From Alteromonadaceae bacterium (GTDB lineage: Bacteria; Pseudomonadota; Gammaproteobacteria; Pseudomonadales; Oleiphilaceae), in assembly GCA_013393545.1 (NCBI GenBank), contig JABXHG010000510.1, positions 1-22,007 on the forward strand: a stretch of 22,007 nucleotides of DNA, read 5' to 3'. Positions 14,512 through 21,956 of this stretch are shown piece by piece. The stretch's first letter is position 1, and each line of letters starts with the position of its first letter. The notes under the pieces were generated by a model that ran no database searches, was not told the DNA's origin, and worked only from the letters and a program-made list of their open reading frames with translations. Made by a program: the position numbers and the translations under genes.

Positions 14512-16231
14512 CGTGAATTGCATCCCCATTTTCTGTGGTTCTTTTTTTAGCGGATAGATATTGATCTATGGTTTTTATTTTACAGACCATATCCATTGTA
14601 GATCCGGCATCTATGCCATTATTTTGATTCGAAGCGATAGTTTTTAGCATTCGCTCCTTAGACCAGATATCCGATTTTAGTGAGTGTATAGTGGTTTCGA
14701 AAAAGTTGCTGGCATAAAGGTGTTCATAGTTAAACCATCCTAGGCTAGGACGATTTTTCTTTAACTTGAAAAAAGTCTTTTCAAAAACTATTCGCAAAAT
14801 TCTTGAAAGCTCTTGAATAATTATCGGCCGTTTGGCTTTTACCAGCGTAGCGGCCATAGGGAACTCCAGCAGGTCAGCGTTTAGCTCAGAAATGACGCTT
14901 TTGGTTAATCTATTTTGGATCCGTTGCTCAAAAGGAACGTTATAGGCCAGTTTTAACAGATCTGGATGGCTGAGAGGGGAGTAATAGCCTTGAAAAGCTT
15001 TCGCCATGCTTGGCTGCTTCATCATGTACTGGCGACTTACATGGTCATAGTTGAATTTCTCAATTGCAAACGAAAAATCGTTTGTTGCTTCCAGGTATGT
15101 ATCGAGAGTGGCATGTAGACTATTCGTTAAGCTGACAGCCGTCTGACGAAATATTTGACTACCTTTTTCACTTGTAAACCAGAAGTGTTTTGGTGCTGTC
15201 GCATGCTTCTTTACATCACTTATGATTTTTTCTTTTGAAACTATATTTGGGCTGATCAAGTGCAAAGAATTAAAGGTTTTCTGGAAGCGGGTTCCTACGC
15301 TTGGAAAGCCGTTGTGGCCTCCTAGCCTGGCACCTATCACCCCACTGGCGATGGGTAGCTGAAATTTCTTCGATATAAGCTTGCTGGATAGGTGCCAAAT
15401 GGGCCATAGACAGTGGCCGTGAAGCTCAATCATGTCATCAAGCAGGCCTGTATCTATTGTCATTCCTTTTACATCTTTAAAATAATGATCCGTTCGCGAG
15501 GTACCCGATAGTTTTTTTGCAATAGTGCATTCTCGGCTGGATATATCTCCGTGCGTATAGGCTGTCGTTATAGGTGACTTTCTAGGAGCGAGCAGTGTTC
15601 TTGAATCCCACCCTGCCGACATCATTAGAGCCATAGGGTGGTAGCCCTGCATGACGCTGCTAAGCAGTTTTGCAAAACTTTTAGCATTGGCCGATACCGT
15701 CTCTGAATTGGGTTTTCGTGGGGTTGCATCGCATATCCGCTTTTCTAGATTCCGGGATTCGGTGTGTACCTCTAGGGTTTGATTAGGCAGTGTTTGCTGA
15801 ATGCCCTTTAAAAAGGTGCTTTCTCCTAACGTGTAGCCAAATGCAAGATAGCAGTGAATTGCGTCCCAGTCGGGCTGATCACTGTCTTCCACCAAGTTAT
15901 CTAGCCGATTGGAGAGCGTGATTGCGGAATCACCAACCCGATAGTAAACAGGTTCAGCGCCAGCCATATCCGACCTTACAGTCAGTGTTTTATTTGCGGC
16001 AGAGTAGATGACTGATGTCCCGTTGACTGGCGCATTGAAATCGACGATTTCGGTGTCTTTTCTTTCACCGAAGAATAGCTCGAAGTCCCCGGATTCCTTT
16101 AGCTGGTGGCGGATATAGAAAGGATTGGCATCTTCAACCTGAAGTAAGGCTATGGAACGAGAATCCATAGGTTCAGAGCGTTGATCATCCCGAGTTTCAA
16201 CAGTTACGAGAAATGAATTCGGCTTCAACAT
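14498..16231 (-). CDS. Asparagine synthase-like protein without glutaminase nucleophile
   Basis: The 577-aa protein starts at ATG 16231, seven bases inside the preceding acyltransferase gene, with AAGGAAGG six bases upstream. The C-terminal synthetase domain has the PP-loop ALMMSAGWDSRTLL (S205-A-G-W-D209-S210), a variant of SGGxDS, and a later PLSHPDLLKLAYNVPF segment typical of the family. The N-terminal ~190 residues keep the general glutamine-amidotransferase layout (SDMAGAEPVYYR; AIHCYLAFGYTLGESTFLKGIQQTLP). However, the protein begins MLKPNS and lacks the Cys2 nucleophile needed to hydrolyse glutamine. It should therefore use free ammonia or another amine, as beta-lactam synthetase-like relatives do. 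It could form an amide on a sugar acid or acyl group. Its neighbours supply an activating enzyme and an acyltransferase. Confidence 0.85.
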   Translation of the reverse strand: MLKPNSFLVTVETRDDQRSEPMDSRSIALLQVEDANPFYIRHQLKESGDFELFFGERKDTEIVDFNAPVNGTSVIYSAANKTLTVRSDMAGAEPVYYRVGDSAITLSNRLDNLVEDSDQPDWDAIHCYLAFGYTLGESTFLKGIQQTLPNQTLEVHTESRNLEKRICDATPRKPNSETVSANAKSFAKLLSSVMQGYHPMALMMSAGWDSRTLLAPRKSPITTAYTHGDISSRECTIAKKLSGTSRTDHYFKDVKGMTIDTGLLDDMIELHGHCLWPIWHLSSKLISKKFQLPIASGVIGARLGGHNGFPSVGTRFQKTFNSLHLISPNIVSKEKIISDVKKHATAPKHFWFTSEKGSQIFRQTAVSLTNSLHATLDTYLEATNDFSFAIEKFNYDHVSRQYMMKQPSMAKAFQGYYSPLSHPDLLKLAYNVPFEQRIQNRLTKSVISELNADLLEFPMAATLVKAKRPIIIQELSRILRIVFEKTFFKLKKNRPSLGWFNYEHLYASNFFETTIHSLKSDIWSKERMLKTIASNQNNGIDAGSTMDMVCKIKTIDQYLSAKKRTTENGDAIHDENR

Positions 16232-16827
16232 CTTTTACCTTCCTTAGTCCTTGAGCTGATTTTGGCAGCTGGATTCCCGCCCCATATGGCCCCGACTTCT
16301 TCGATGGGCCGAGTCAAAACAGATCCAGCAGCGACTATAGACTTGTCGCTGACACCTGCCATCACAACTGCGCTGTTTCCAATCCAGCAGTCCTCGCCGA
16401 TTTTAACTTTCGTATAGTTGCCACCCTGGTGCTGGATAGGCGTTTGGGAATCGCTAAAGTTGTGCTGTTGGTTACCGCTCAGTATATGCACACCACTCCC
16501 CAGGAGAGTGTTCTCACCGATCGTGCACTTTCCAATATTGCATTGTGGGCCAATGTACACGCCTTTGTGAATAGACGTATCCCGGTGTGAAAACACTGTT
16601 AGGAAGCCAATGAGGATATCGTCTGAGGTATCCGGGCAAGCAAGCCGGTAAAATGCCGCGCGAAGGTAGATTCCTATTTTCCCTGGAAGCAGGCTAAGCG
16701 TTTGCGAGCACGTCTGGAATACGCCGTCTGGGTTACCCAGCAAACTGAGAAGTAGATAGAGCCCATAGATAGGCAGAGCCAGCAAAAGAAAAAGGTTTTT
16801 GATCGTTCTTTTTAATGTATGGCGCAT
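16225..16827 (-). CDS. Left-handed beta-helix acyltransferase (hexapeptide, WbbJ/serine acetyltransferase-like)
   Basis: I choose ATG 16827 (MRHTLKRTIKN, 200 aa), two bases after the stop of the upstream gene. The open frame continues to 16959 but that part lies inside the upstream gene. The N-terminus has a membrane-associated segment (NLFLLLALPIYGLYLLLSLLG) and a LLPGKIGIYLRAAFYRLAC motif. Next come the hexapeptide-repeat coils (HKGVYIGPQCNIGKCTIGENTLLG), the extended loop with the catalytic-type His (LSGNQQHNF) and the closing coil DCWIGNSAVVMAGV. This is the architecture of O-acetyltransferases common in EPS loci. It probably adds an acetyl or another acyl group to the glycan from acyl-CoA. 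Family is secure, acyl donor and acceptor are not. The ribosome binding site is weak, suggesting translational coupling. Confidence 0.9.
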   Translation of the reverse strand: MRHTLKRTIKNLFLLLALPIYGLYLLLSLLGNPDGVFQTCSQTLSLLPGKIGIYLRAAFYRLACPDTSDDILIGFLTVFSHRDTSIHKGVYIGPQCNIGKCTIGENTLLGSGVHILSGNQQHNFSDSQTPIQHQGGNYTKVKIGEDCWIGNSAVVMAGVSDKSIVAAGSVLTRPIEEVGAIWGGNPAAKISSRTKEGKRC

Positions 16828-16829
16828 GC

Positions 16830-19418
16830 TCAGTGTCGATCCAATCGAGTGTTTAGCCAGTGCCTCTCGTGGGACGGCCGAAAAGTAACTAGAGCCCGAA
16901 GTAGACGCCCACCAAGGCGAGACAGGAGTAGCTTCCATGTAAGAACCGGGGGGGGCCAATGCTGATGAGCGGGCGTTGTAGCATCGCTAGCCAATGAATT
17001 TGGATTTTCTAGCAGTTGCGGGCCGTAATTTTGCATGAGAATAATGAGAATTCTGGAAAAATGGCTCTCTTTGCTGTGCTTGAGTGTTCCCGTATGTTCT
17101 TCCAGCCACTTCTTGCCTAGCTTTCTATAGTGATCGGCGTTTTCATCGTCTAGTTCAGATGCCTGAAACATCAGCATCGCTTTTCGCACATCCTGGGCTA
17201 CCCAAGTGTCATTTGGGAATTCAAGCTGACCCTGATCTTCCATAAAGGGGCGTTCATTGTTTAGCATCCAGTGCGTGTAACGGAGCACCGATGCTTTAGT
17301 ATACTCATATTGCTCATCATAGCCGTTGACTTGGCGTTTCAAATAGAGGTAGCGAAAAAGGGCGGCAAGGAGCACAAGATAGGACCACCTGTTTTCAACG
17401 TCGAGTAAATCTCGATGATCGACTGCATCCAGAGGATGAATTGTTTTCCTGATAACTGCTTCTGCCTGTTGAAGCCATGACTCATTCTCGTCGAGTATCC
17501 AGGCGTCCAGGAGGGTGTTGAGGTAGTTCCCGGTACCGCGATTAAAGGGATATCTATGAGTTGAAACGCTTTTACCGCGAATCTTTTTTTTCAATGCTGG
17601 AATTTCTCTTTTCTTTATCGCTAGCATTTGCTCAAGAAAACCCCCTTGGCCTTCATGAAGAGCAGTGATCCAGCGGGCAAGCCCTAGAACGGCCTGTCGT
17701 GATCTTGGATTACCCGTGAGGTAATGATGGTAGAGGAGGCCGGTTGAATAGCAATGCTCTTCAGCTGGCCCGCCGCCGGTTTGTCCAGGGGTTGAGCTGG
17801 ATCGGTTGTGACGAGAAAACGTTCTATGGGTTGCGGTATAGGCATCGAGATAGTGGTCTGTGTGCCAGAACAGGCCGTGGTTGTATTCCGCTCTATCCTC
17901 TTCAGTATGATATATATCGATGTCTACCACATGCCGGGCTAAATCATCCATTAGCTGAAACCAGCGCTGATCTCCCGTTAGGGCGAACTGCCTTGCGAAC
18001 CCGTATATCGGATCATATTGGTTGTTGTAGTGAGATATGAAGAGAGGTTCCCCTTCCTTTTGGTAGAGGGTTTCATGATCTGCAAAAATGTCGCCAAAAT
18101 TACGCCAACCAAATTCGTCAACAACCTCTCTTTTAGCAAAAAAGTTAGAGTCCCCGTTTAGCCCTTCAGCTATAAGCCCATCAAGCGTGCTCGGCTGAGT
18201 ATTGGCCGTGAACCAAGGGAAAGCTTCAGCTTGCTCATAGCTTTCAGCAGTGATCACGGGTGTGAGCGGCGTATAGGCTGTTGCCGGAATACTGTTATCG
18301 GAACCTTGTGCCATCATGAATCGGAGGGTTTTCTGTTCACCGCCTTGAAGTTCATAGGGCTTTTTTGCATCTTTTGGGAACAGACCGATCGTAAGCATGC
18401 TTCCGTCTTTACGGACACTCGTTGGAAAGTTTTGCCAGAAGCCGGGGATTGTCACGTCGAATTGCCCGCAATCATAGTCGATACTAATTAACGGATTGGC
18501 GCGCTTACCTTCCTGCACAAGTGCGCTCGAATCGAGCAGCTTGTAACCACGGAATTGGGTGGTGACTTCACCATTGCAATCTATATGGTTGCGGCTTTGC
18601 CAGTTTTCGCCTCCGCTGGAGTCCTGGTAAAGGTTGAACTCGGGCAGGTGAAAAGTTTCAGATGGTTTATCTATTGCCTCTGCGGTTATGTGAGCCTGGC
18701 TGTTCGCTGGTATCCTCGTTTCTACAGCAAGTTCTCTAAAGTATATTGAGCCCGGATCTCCTAAATCCCACAAACCGCCGGAGTGACGGGCTCGTTTGGG
18801 ATTGTGGGTTGTCAGCTCAACCTGTACCAAACCTGTTTCCAGAAAAATACGCAGTTGACACTCAAACCGCCCAAGTAGATTGTTGTTTTGCTTTAGCCAC
18901 TTTCCATTTAACTTCGCGTCAACAAAGACGGGACCTTGGCGAATAATTTCCCAGTTGGTTTCCGCTTTCGCTGTGCAGGGCAATCCAGTGGCGTCAGTCA
19001 GTGTCACTGCCGATGGAATACCAGCACCGTTTTTATTGTTTGCTTGCCAAGTCAGTTTGTCAGGTTTCAGGTCAACGCTACCTGTTGATGTTTGTATCGA
19101 AAAGTTGTCAGACGTTTGATTAAAAACAGGCTTGAGTCCAGTGGGAGAGGGGGCTTGCCGCTTAGCAAGCGTCAGTTCTATTTCGCTGCCAGGGTTTAGG
19201 CTGGCCAAAAAACTGATATGAACCCACCGAATGCTTCCGTCCGGCCAGTGAGCTAGGGGGTTAAATTGGGTGTTTACCGGTTGTTGGCCATCAATGAGTT
19301 CAAGCTGCTTGGTTGACTGTACTGCCCCCTTAGGCAGAGGAATTCCCAAGCTGACTGGCTCATCAATGCGATTAACGTGGCTTTTTTCTTCTAATCGAAT
19401 AGTGATTTTTTTTTCCAT
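16830..19418 (-). CDS. RIFT-barrel / PcRGLX-YetA family lyase-like protein, 862 aa
   Basis: The N-terminus (ITIRLEEKSHVNRIDEPVSL, then GIPLPKG and HWPDGSIRWVHI) is the characteristic opening of the PcRGLX/YetA-like RIFT-barrel domain. A beta-sandwich-like middle follows to about residue 390. A helical (alpha/alpha-toroid-like) C-terminal region contains YNHGLFWHTDHYLDAY, GGGPAEEHCYSTGLLYHHYLTG and RYPFNRGTGNYLNTLLDAW. Characterised relatives are exo-acting rhamnogalacturonan lyases, and the His/Tyr-rich segments look intact. No signal peptide is visible (MEKKITIRLEEK), so it appears cytoplasmic, which is unusual for a polysaccharide lyase. The last ~40 residues lie after an 8-base C/G run (16948-16955) and are Arg/Leu rich and unlike the rest, so the true C-terminus is uncertain. 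No strong ribosome binding site precedes ATG 19418. Confidence 0.82.
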   Translation of the reverse strand: MEKKITIRLEEKSHVNRIDEPVSLGIPLPKGAVQSTKQLELIDGQQPVNTQFNPLAHWPDGSIRWVHISFLASLNPGSEIELTLAKRQAPSPTGLKPVFNQTSDNFSIQTSTGSVDLKPDKLTWQANNKNGAGIPSAVTLTDATGLPCTAKAETNWEIIRQGPVFVDAKLNGKWLKQNNNLLGRFECQLRIFLETGLVQVELTTHNPKRARHSGGLWDLGDPGSIYFRELAVETRIPANSQAHITAEAIDKPSETFHLPEFNLYQDSSGGENWQSRNHIDCNGEVTTQFRGYKLLDSSALVQEGKRANPLISIDYDCGQFDVTIPGFWQNFPTSVRKDGSMLTIGLFPKDAKKPYELQGGEQKTLRFMMAQGSDNSIPATAYTPLTPVITAESYEQAEAFPWFTANTQPSTLDGLIAEGLNGDSNFFAKREVVDEFGWRNFGDIFADHETLYQKEGEPLFISHYNNQYDPIYGFARQFALTGDQRWFQLMDDLARHVVDIDIYHTEEDRAEYNHGLFWHTDHYLDAYTATHRTFSRHNRSSSTPGQTGGGPAEEHCYSTGLLYHHYLTGNPRSRQAVLGLARWITALHEGQGGFLEQMLAIKKREIPALKKKIRGKSVSTHRYPFNRGTGNYLNTLLDAWILDENESWLQQAEAVIRKTIHPLDAVDHRDLLDVENRWSYLVLLAALFRYLYLKRQVNGYDEQYEYTKASVLRYTHWMLNNERPFMEDQGQLEFPNDTWVAQDVRKAMLMFQASELDDENADHYRKLGKKWLEEHTGTLKHSKESHFSRILIILMQNYGPQLLENPNSLASDATTPAHQHWPPPVLTWKLLLSRLGGRLLRALVTFRPSHERHWLNTRLDRH
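16948..16955. repeat. G8/C8 homopolymer near the 3' end of the RIFT-barrel gene
   Basis: Eight consecutive G on the + strand (C in the gene sense) lie about 120 bases before the stop at 16830. One extra C would run the gene in frame into the acyltransferase at 16827-16225. One fewer would end the protein after about 24 further codons. It is a potential slippage or phase-variation tract, or a sequencing-error hotspot. Confidence 0.6.
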
Positions 19419-19570
19419 AAATCTATTTACTGCCTAACTCCCTGTGTGATAGATAGGATAATCCGTTAGTCCAGCAACATAAAGCCACATTTTAGAGAGG
19501 CTACAGCTTGGTGGTTTTCATTTTCTGTGGGCCTAGTTTCCCAAGTGGATTAGTGAAGACCCATCAGCTC
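19419..19570. other. Gap upstream of the RIFT-barrel gene, no clear element
   Basis: I see no convincing promoter, terminator or ORF in these 152 bases. If the small ORF at 19571-19810 is not real, the gene-free stretch extends to 19790 (372 bases). The RIFT gene may then have its own promoter here. An AGGGAG lies about 25 bases upstream of its ATG, too far for a normal ribosome binding site. Confidence 0.4.
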
Positions 19571-19810
19571 TTATTTTTTTCCCAAGAGGGAAGAAGCCGA
19601 ATATTCAGGTACTCCGAAGAGCTTACGGATAAGAAATAAACTGTCGTTTTTAGAAATGTTTTTCTGGGCACTGGGGCTCCGTGACAGTGTTGTCGAAAAA
19701 AGATTTCCATGGTTTGTAAGGGTTAGAGAAAAAAGCACTCGCCCAATCAGGGAGCACTGTTGTGTTTCGTTAGAAACCATTAATGACAGCCTATCTTGAT
19801 GAGTAATCAT
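19571..19810 (-). CDS. Possible small protein, 79 aa, unrecognised
   Basis: An open frame from ATG 19810 overlaps the 3' end of the QueC-like gene by 20 bases and runs 79 codons (MITHQDRLSLMVSNE... to GVPEYSASSLLGKK). The composition is plausible for a small beta-rich protein, with alternating hydrophobics in GRVLFSLTLTN. No good ribosome binding site is visible, and I cannot assign a family. It fills most of an otherwise empty 372-base gap, which is the main reason to list it. It may be a degenerate fragment or chance. Confidence 0.3.
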   Translation of the reverse strand: MITHQDRLSLMVSNETQQCSLIGRVLFSLTLTNHGNLFSTTLSRSPSAQKNISKNDSLFLIRKLFGVPEYSASSLLGKK

Positions 19811-20558
19811 TAACACCGTATTTTAACCTTTTTAAAAATCGGTGTAATTTCTTATTGGAAATAATCATTTTCTTTAATCTATAATTGGTTCGCGATAGTG
19901 TAGAAAAACGATATTCCAAGCCTTCCTCCAGTGTCGACATACAGGGGTTACATGAACCACAAGGTTTTCCAAAAAGAGGTTGGTGGCAAAACCATGTTAT
20001 ATTTAAAAGGTCTGCAAAACCTAGTTTTTTCGATTCTTCCAGCATATCTAGTTTTGTTAGGGAAAGGATAGGGAATGAGAATTGACCATATAAGCATAAA
20101 AGGTCTTCATCTGATCTTTTGGAAATTACTCGGTTTCCATCACTATCAATTTCGGTATTTTCTAAGCAGGGAATATTGGTAAACCGGACTCGACTCTTAT
20201 CTCTAGCGCGCTCGATAGAAAGCTCCATACCCTTAACTTGTTTTTGTTTACAGTATGAGGCTATATGCACGTATTGAGAGCCAAGCCAACCTTTTGATAA
20301 TAAGTTTTTGTATGCAAGACTGAATTCTGGATATTCGATAATATCAGTTTGATTAATAACCTCGATTTCACGAACAAAAGATTCAGGAAAGGATTTGTTT
20401 ACCTTAGTCCTGATTTCATCCATGGTTTTTAGTTCTTTTTTTAAAGAGTCTCTTTTAGTATCTCGTATATAATGGGGTTGTATTATATTGCCTGAGTGTG
20501 CAAGCTGCAATAGTCTAAATGTAGAGTCCCACCCTCCAGTCCATAACAATTTTTTCAT
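19791..20558 (-). CDS. QueC-like PP-loop ATPase with Cys4 zinc motif
   Basis: The 255-aa protein starts at ATG 20558, with AGGTAGAC about eight bases upstream. The N-terminus has the N-type ATP-pyrophosphatase loop LLWTGGWDSTFRLL (T7-G-G-W-D11-S12), a variant of the SGGxDS motif. Near the C-terminus C191-x8-C200-x2-C203-x2-C206 (FGKPCGSCNPC) reproduces the zinc-binding pattern of QueC/ExsB, the 7-cyano-7-deazaguanine synthase of queuosine biosynthesis. QueC turns a carboxylate into an amide and then a nitrile using ATP and ammonia. The middle of the protein differs from housekeeping QueC as I know it, and no other queuosine gene is nearby. A polysaccharide or nucleotide-sugar amidation role is therefore plausible but unproven. 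The gene is AT-rich compared with its neighbours, suggesting recent acquisition. Confidence 0.75.
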   Translation of the reverse strand: MKKLLWTGGWDSTFRLLQLAHSGNIIQPHYIRDTKRDSLKKELKTMDEIRTKVNKSFPESFVREIEVINQTDIIEYPEFSLAYKNLLSKGWLGSQYVHIASYCKQKQVKGMELSIERARDKSRVRFTNIPCLENTEIDSDGNRVISKRSDEDLLCLYGQFSFPILSLTKLDMLEESKKLGFADLLNITWFCHQPLFGKPCGSCNPCMSTLEEGLEYRFSTLSRTNYRLKKMIISNKKLHRFLKRLKYGVNDYSSR

Positions 20559-20673
20559 TATCTGTCTACCTGTTTGAGCATCCGACGTTGAATAATAACC
20601 TGATTGATTTTTACAAAATATTGATACGTCAAATCAAATGTATTTTGGGCGAATGTTGTTTTAAGAAAACTTA

Positions 20674-21543
20674 CTACTTTGAAAATACCTTAATCCGGGA
20701 CGATAGCTCTATCGCTACCTTGTCCGAGTGGATGTACATCCGTGAGTAATCGAGAACATCAAGAATAGAGTAGGCTGTCAGGATGATAATCACTCCCTCA
20801 ATCACGCCGTCTTGCGAAAAAAGGTACCGGGCAATGAGGTTGAGTGCTGCTCCGAACCAAAGCAATATGGTGAAACCGGTATAGGACGTGCTGGCTACTC
20901 GAATGCTCGAGATATAGGATCGGATTCTTAGTCGCGGTTTCGTTTTCTTGCTGCCTTCACTGGGCACGGGGCCTGTATGCGCTGGTGGCTCTTGCTCCTT
21001 TGAAAGATTGCTTCGCATCATTTCACGTTCGAGCACCGGATACCGCGATAACTCTTCCGATAATATGTTTGCAGGCAGTTGGGCGAGCAAAACACGAAAC
21101 CGGTTCCAGATGTATAGAACCCACACAGCTAACCACGGCCAAATCTGACCTGTATCGAGGTATAAGCCGATAGCCAAGCATGGAAATGTCGCAGTTTCTA
21201 CCAGAAAATGATTCCAGCGATGCAGTACTGCGCCGTTTACGCTGGCTTTGCCATAATGCCTTGCAATCTGGCCATCCACGTAATCGAGCAAGTGGTGGAG
21301 CAAGAGAAAAGACGCACCGAAAAAAATTCCCCAAGGGCCCAGGATCATCAGGGCTGCACCGATGAGGCCTGTAATAAGCATTAAAGCCGAAGCATGATTT
21401 TCAGTAAGCCCCAACTTCAGGAAAAGACAGGTAACGCGCAGAGAAACAGGTAGTCCAAACCAACGAGTGAAATAGTCTCCTCTTTCTGAGTAAAGAGACC
21501 ATTCTCTTGTTTTGAGAGCAGAGAATTCGTTATTTTTATGCAT
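20674..21543 (-). CDS. CDP-alcohol phosphotransferase-like membrane protein with substituted catalytic Asp
   Basis: The 289-aa protein starts at ATG 21543, with GAAGGGA about nine bases upstream. It has several membrane spans and the CDP-alcohol phosphotransferase signature DYVDGQIAR (D87-x2-D90-G91-x2-A94-R95), then eight residues, then G104. In the classical motif G is followed by x3-D-x3-D, but here these positions are H108 and H112. A charged Pro-rich cytoplasmic loop (about residues 175-208) separates the helices. Family members transfer a phospho-alcohol head group from a CDP carrier to an alcohol acceptor in the membrane. In a glycan locus the product might be a phospho-polyol or phospholipid-linked unit. 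Loss of both Asp could mean altered metal or base chemistry, or no activity. It is the first gene of the long - strand run. Confidence 0.85.
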   Translation of the reverse strand: MHKNNEFSALKTREWSLYSERGDYFTRWFGLPVSLRVTCLFLKLGLTENHASALMLITGLIGAALMILGPWGIFFGASFLLLHHLLDYVDGQIARHYGKASVNGAVLHRWNHFLVETATFPCLAIGLYLDTGQIWPWLAVWVLYIWNRFRVLLAQLPANILSEELSRYPVLEREMMRSNLSKEQEPPAHTGPVPSEGSKKTKPRLRIRSYISSIRVASTSYTGFTILLWFGAALNLIARYLFSQDGVIEGVIIILTAYSILDVLDYSRMYIHSDKVAIELSSRIKVFSK

Positions 21544-21594
21544 TCAGAGAATCCCTTCACTAAACCAATTCGCCTATAGAAAAAGATGGCGGAA

Positions 21595-21609
21595 AGGCAG
21601 AAACTGCCT
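21595..21609. repeat. Small perfect hairpin in the leader of the CDP-alcohol phosphotransferase-like gene
   Basis: AGGCAG and CTGCCT form a 6-bp stem with an AAA loop. It lies about 50 bases upstream of ATG 21543. A role in mRNA stability or regulation is possible but not indicated by anything else. Confidence 0.35.
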
Positions 21610-21653
21610 GGCTGACCAACCAGCGGTATAGACGCTTCACTTTTTAGCATAGC

Positions 21654-21684
21654 AAAAACCGAAACGGTTTTACCGTTTTTTCGG
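21654..21684 (-). terminator. Terminator-like or attenuator-like hairpin on the - strand
   Basis: CCGAAACGGT (21659-21668) pairs with ACCGTTTTTTCGG (21672-21684) with a three-base bulge. On the - strand the stem is followed at once by TTTTT (21658-21654). This is the form of an intrinsic terminator. It would stop - strand transcripts just before the CDP-alcohol phosphotransferase-like gene, so it either ends an upstream transcript or acts as an attenuator in a long leader. Confidence 0.4.
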
Positions 21685-21956
21685 ATTTAATATTCAATTG
21701 TCGGAATAATTTACGCAGCTTGTTTTCAATCTGTCGCAGACTTTGTTTTTATTTCAAAAATGCTTATAGGCAGGTATTTTAATGTGATTTTGATCTAACT
21801 TGTTTAGATAAATAGTACGTTAAACACTGCATGCCGTTACAGGCGATGCGTTTTTAGTATTTTAGTGTCGAAGATACTTACATCACCAGCAGTAATCTTA
21901 TTTTAGAAAATCTCTAAAGTTTTTTATGTTGTTGAAATTTGGGTGAATTGTTTACA

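Noticed and set aside
15375..15400. TGGCAC-N5-CAGC on the - strand, resembling a sigma-54 promoter
   Set aside because: It lies inside the AsnB-like coding region with no gene start downstream at a sensible distance, and its -12 element is poorer than the one at 21957.
16828..16959. 44-residue N-terminal extension of the acyltransferase
   Set aside because: It overlaps the RIFT-barrel gene and does not resemble acyltransferase sequence. It would be used only if the C8 tract changed length, which is reported separately.
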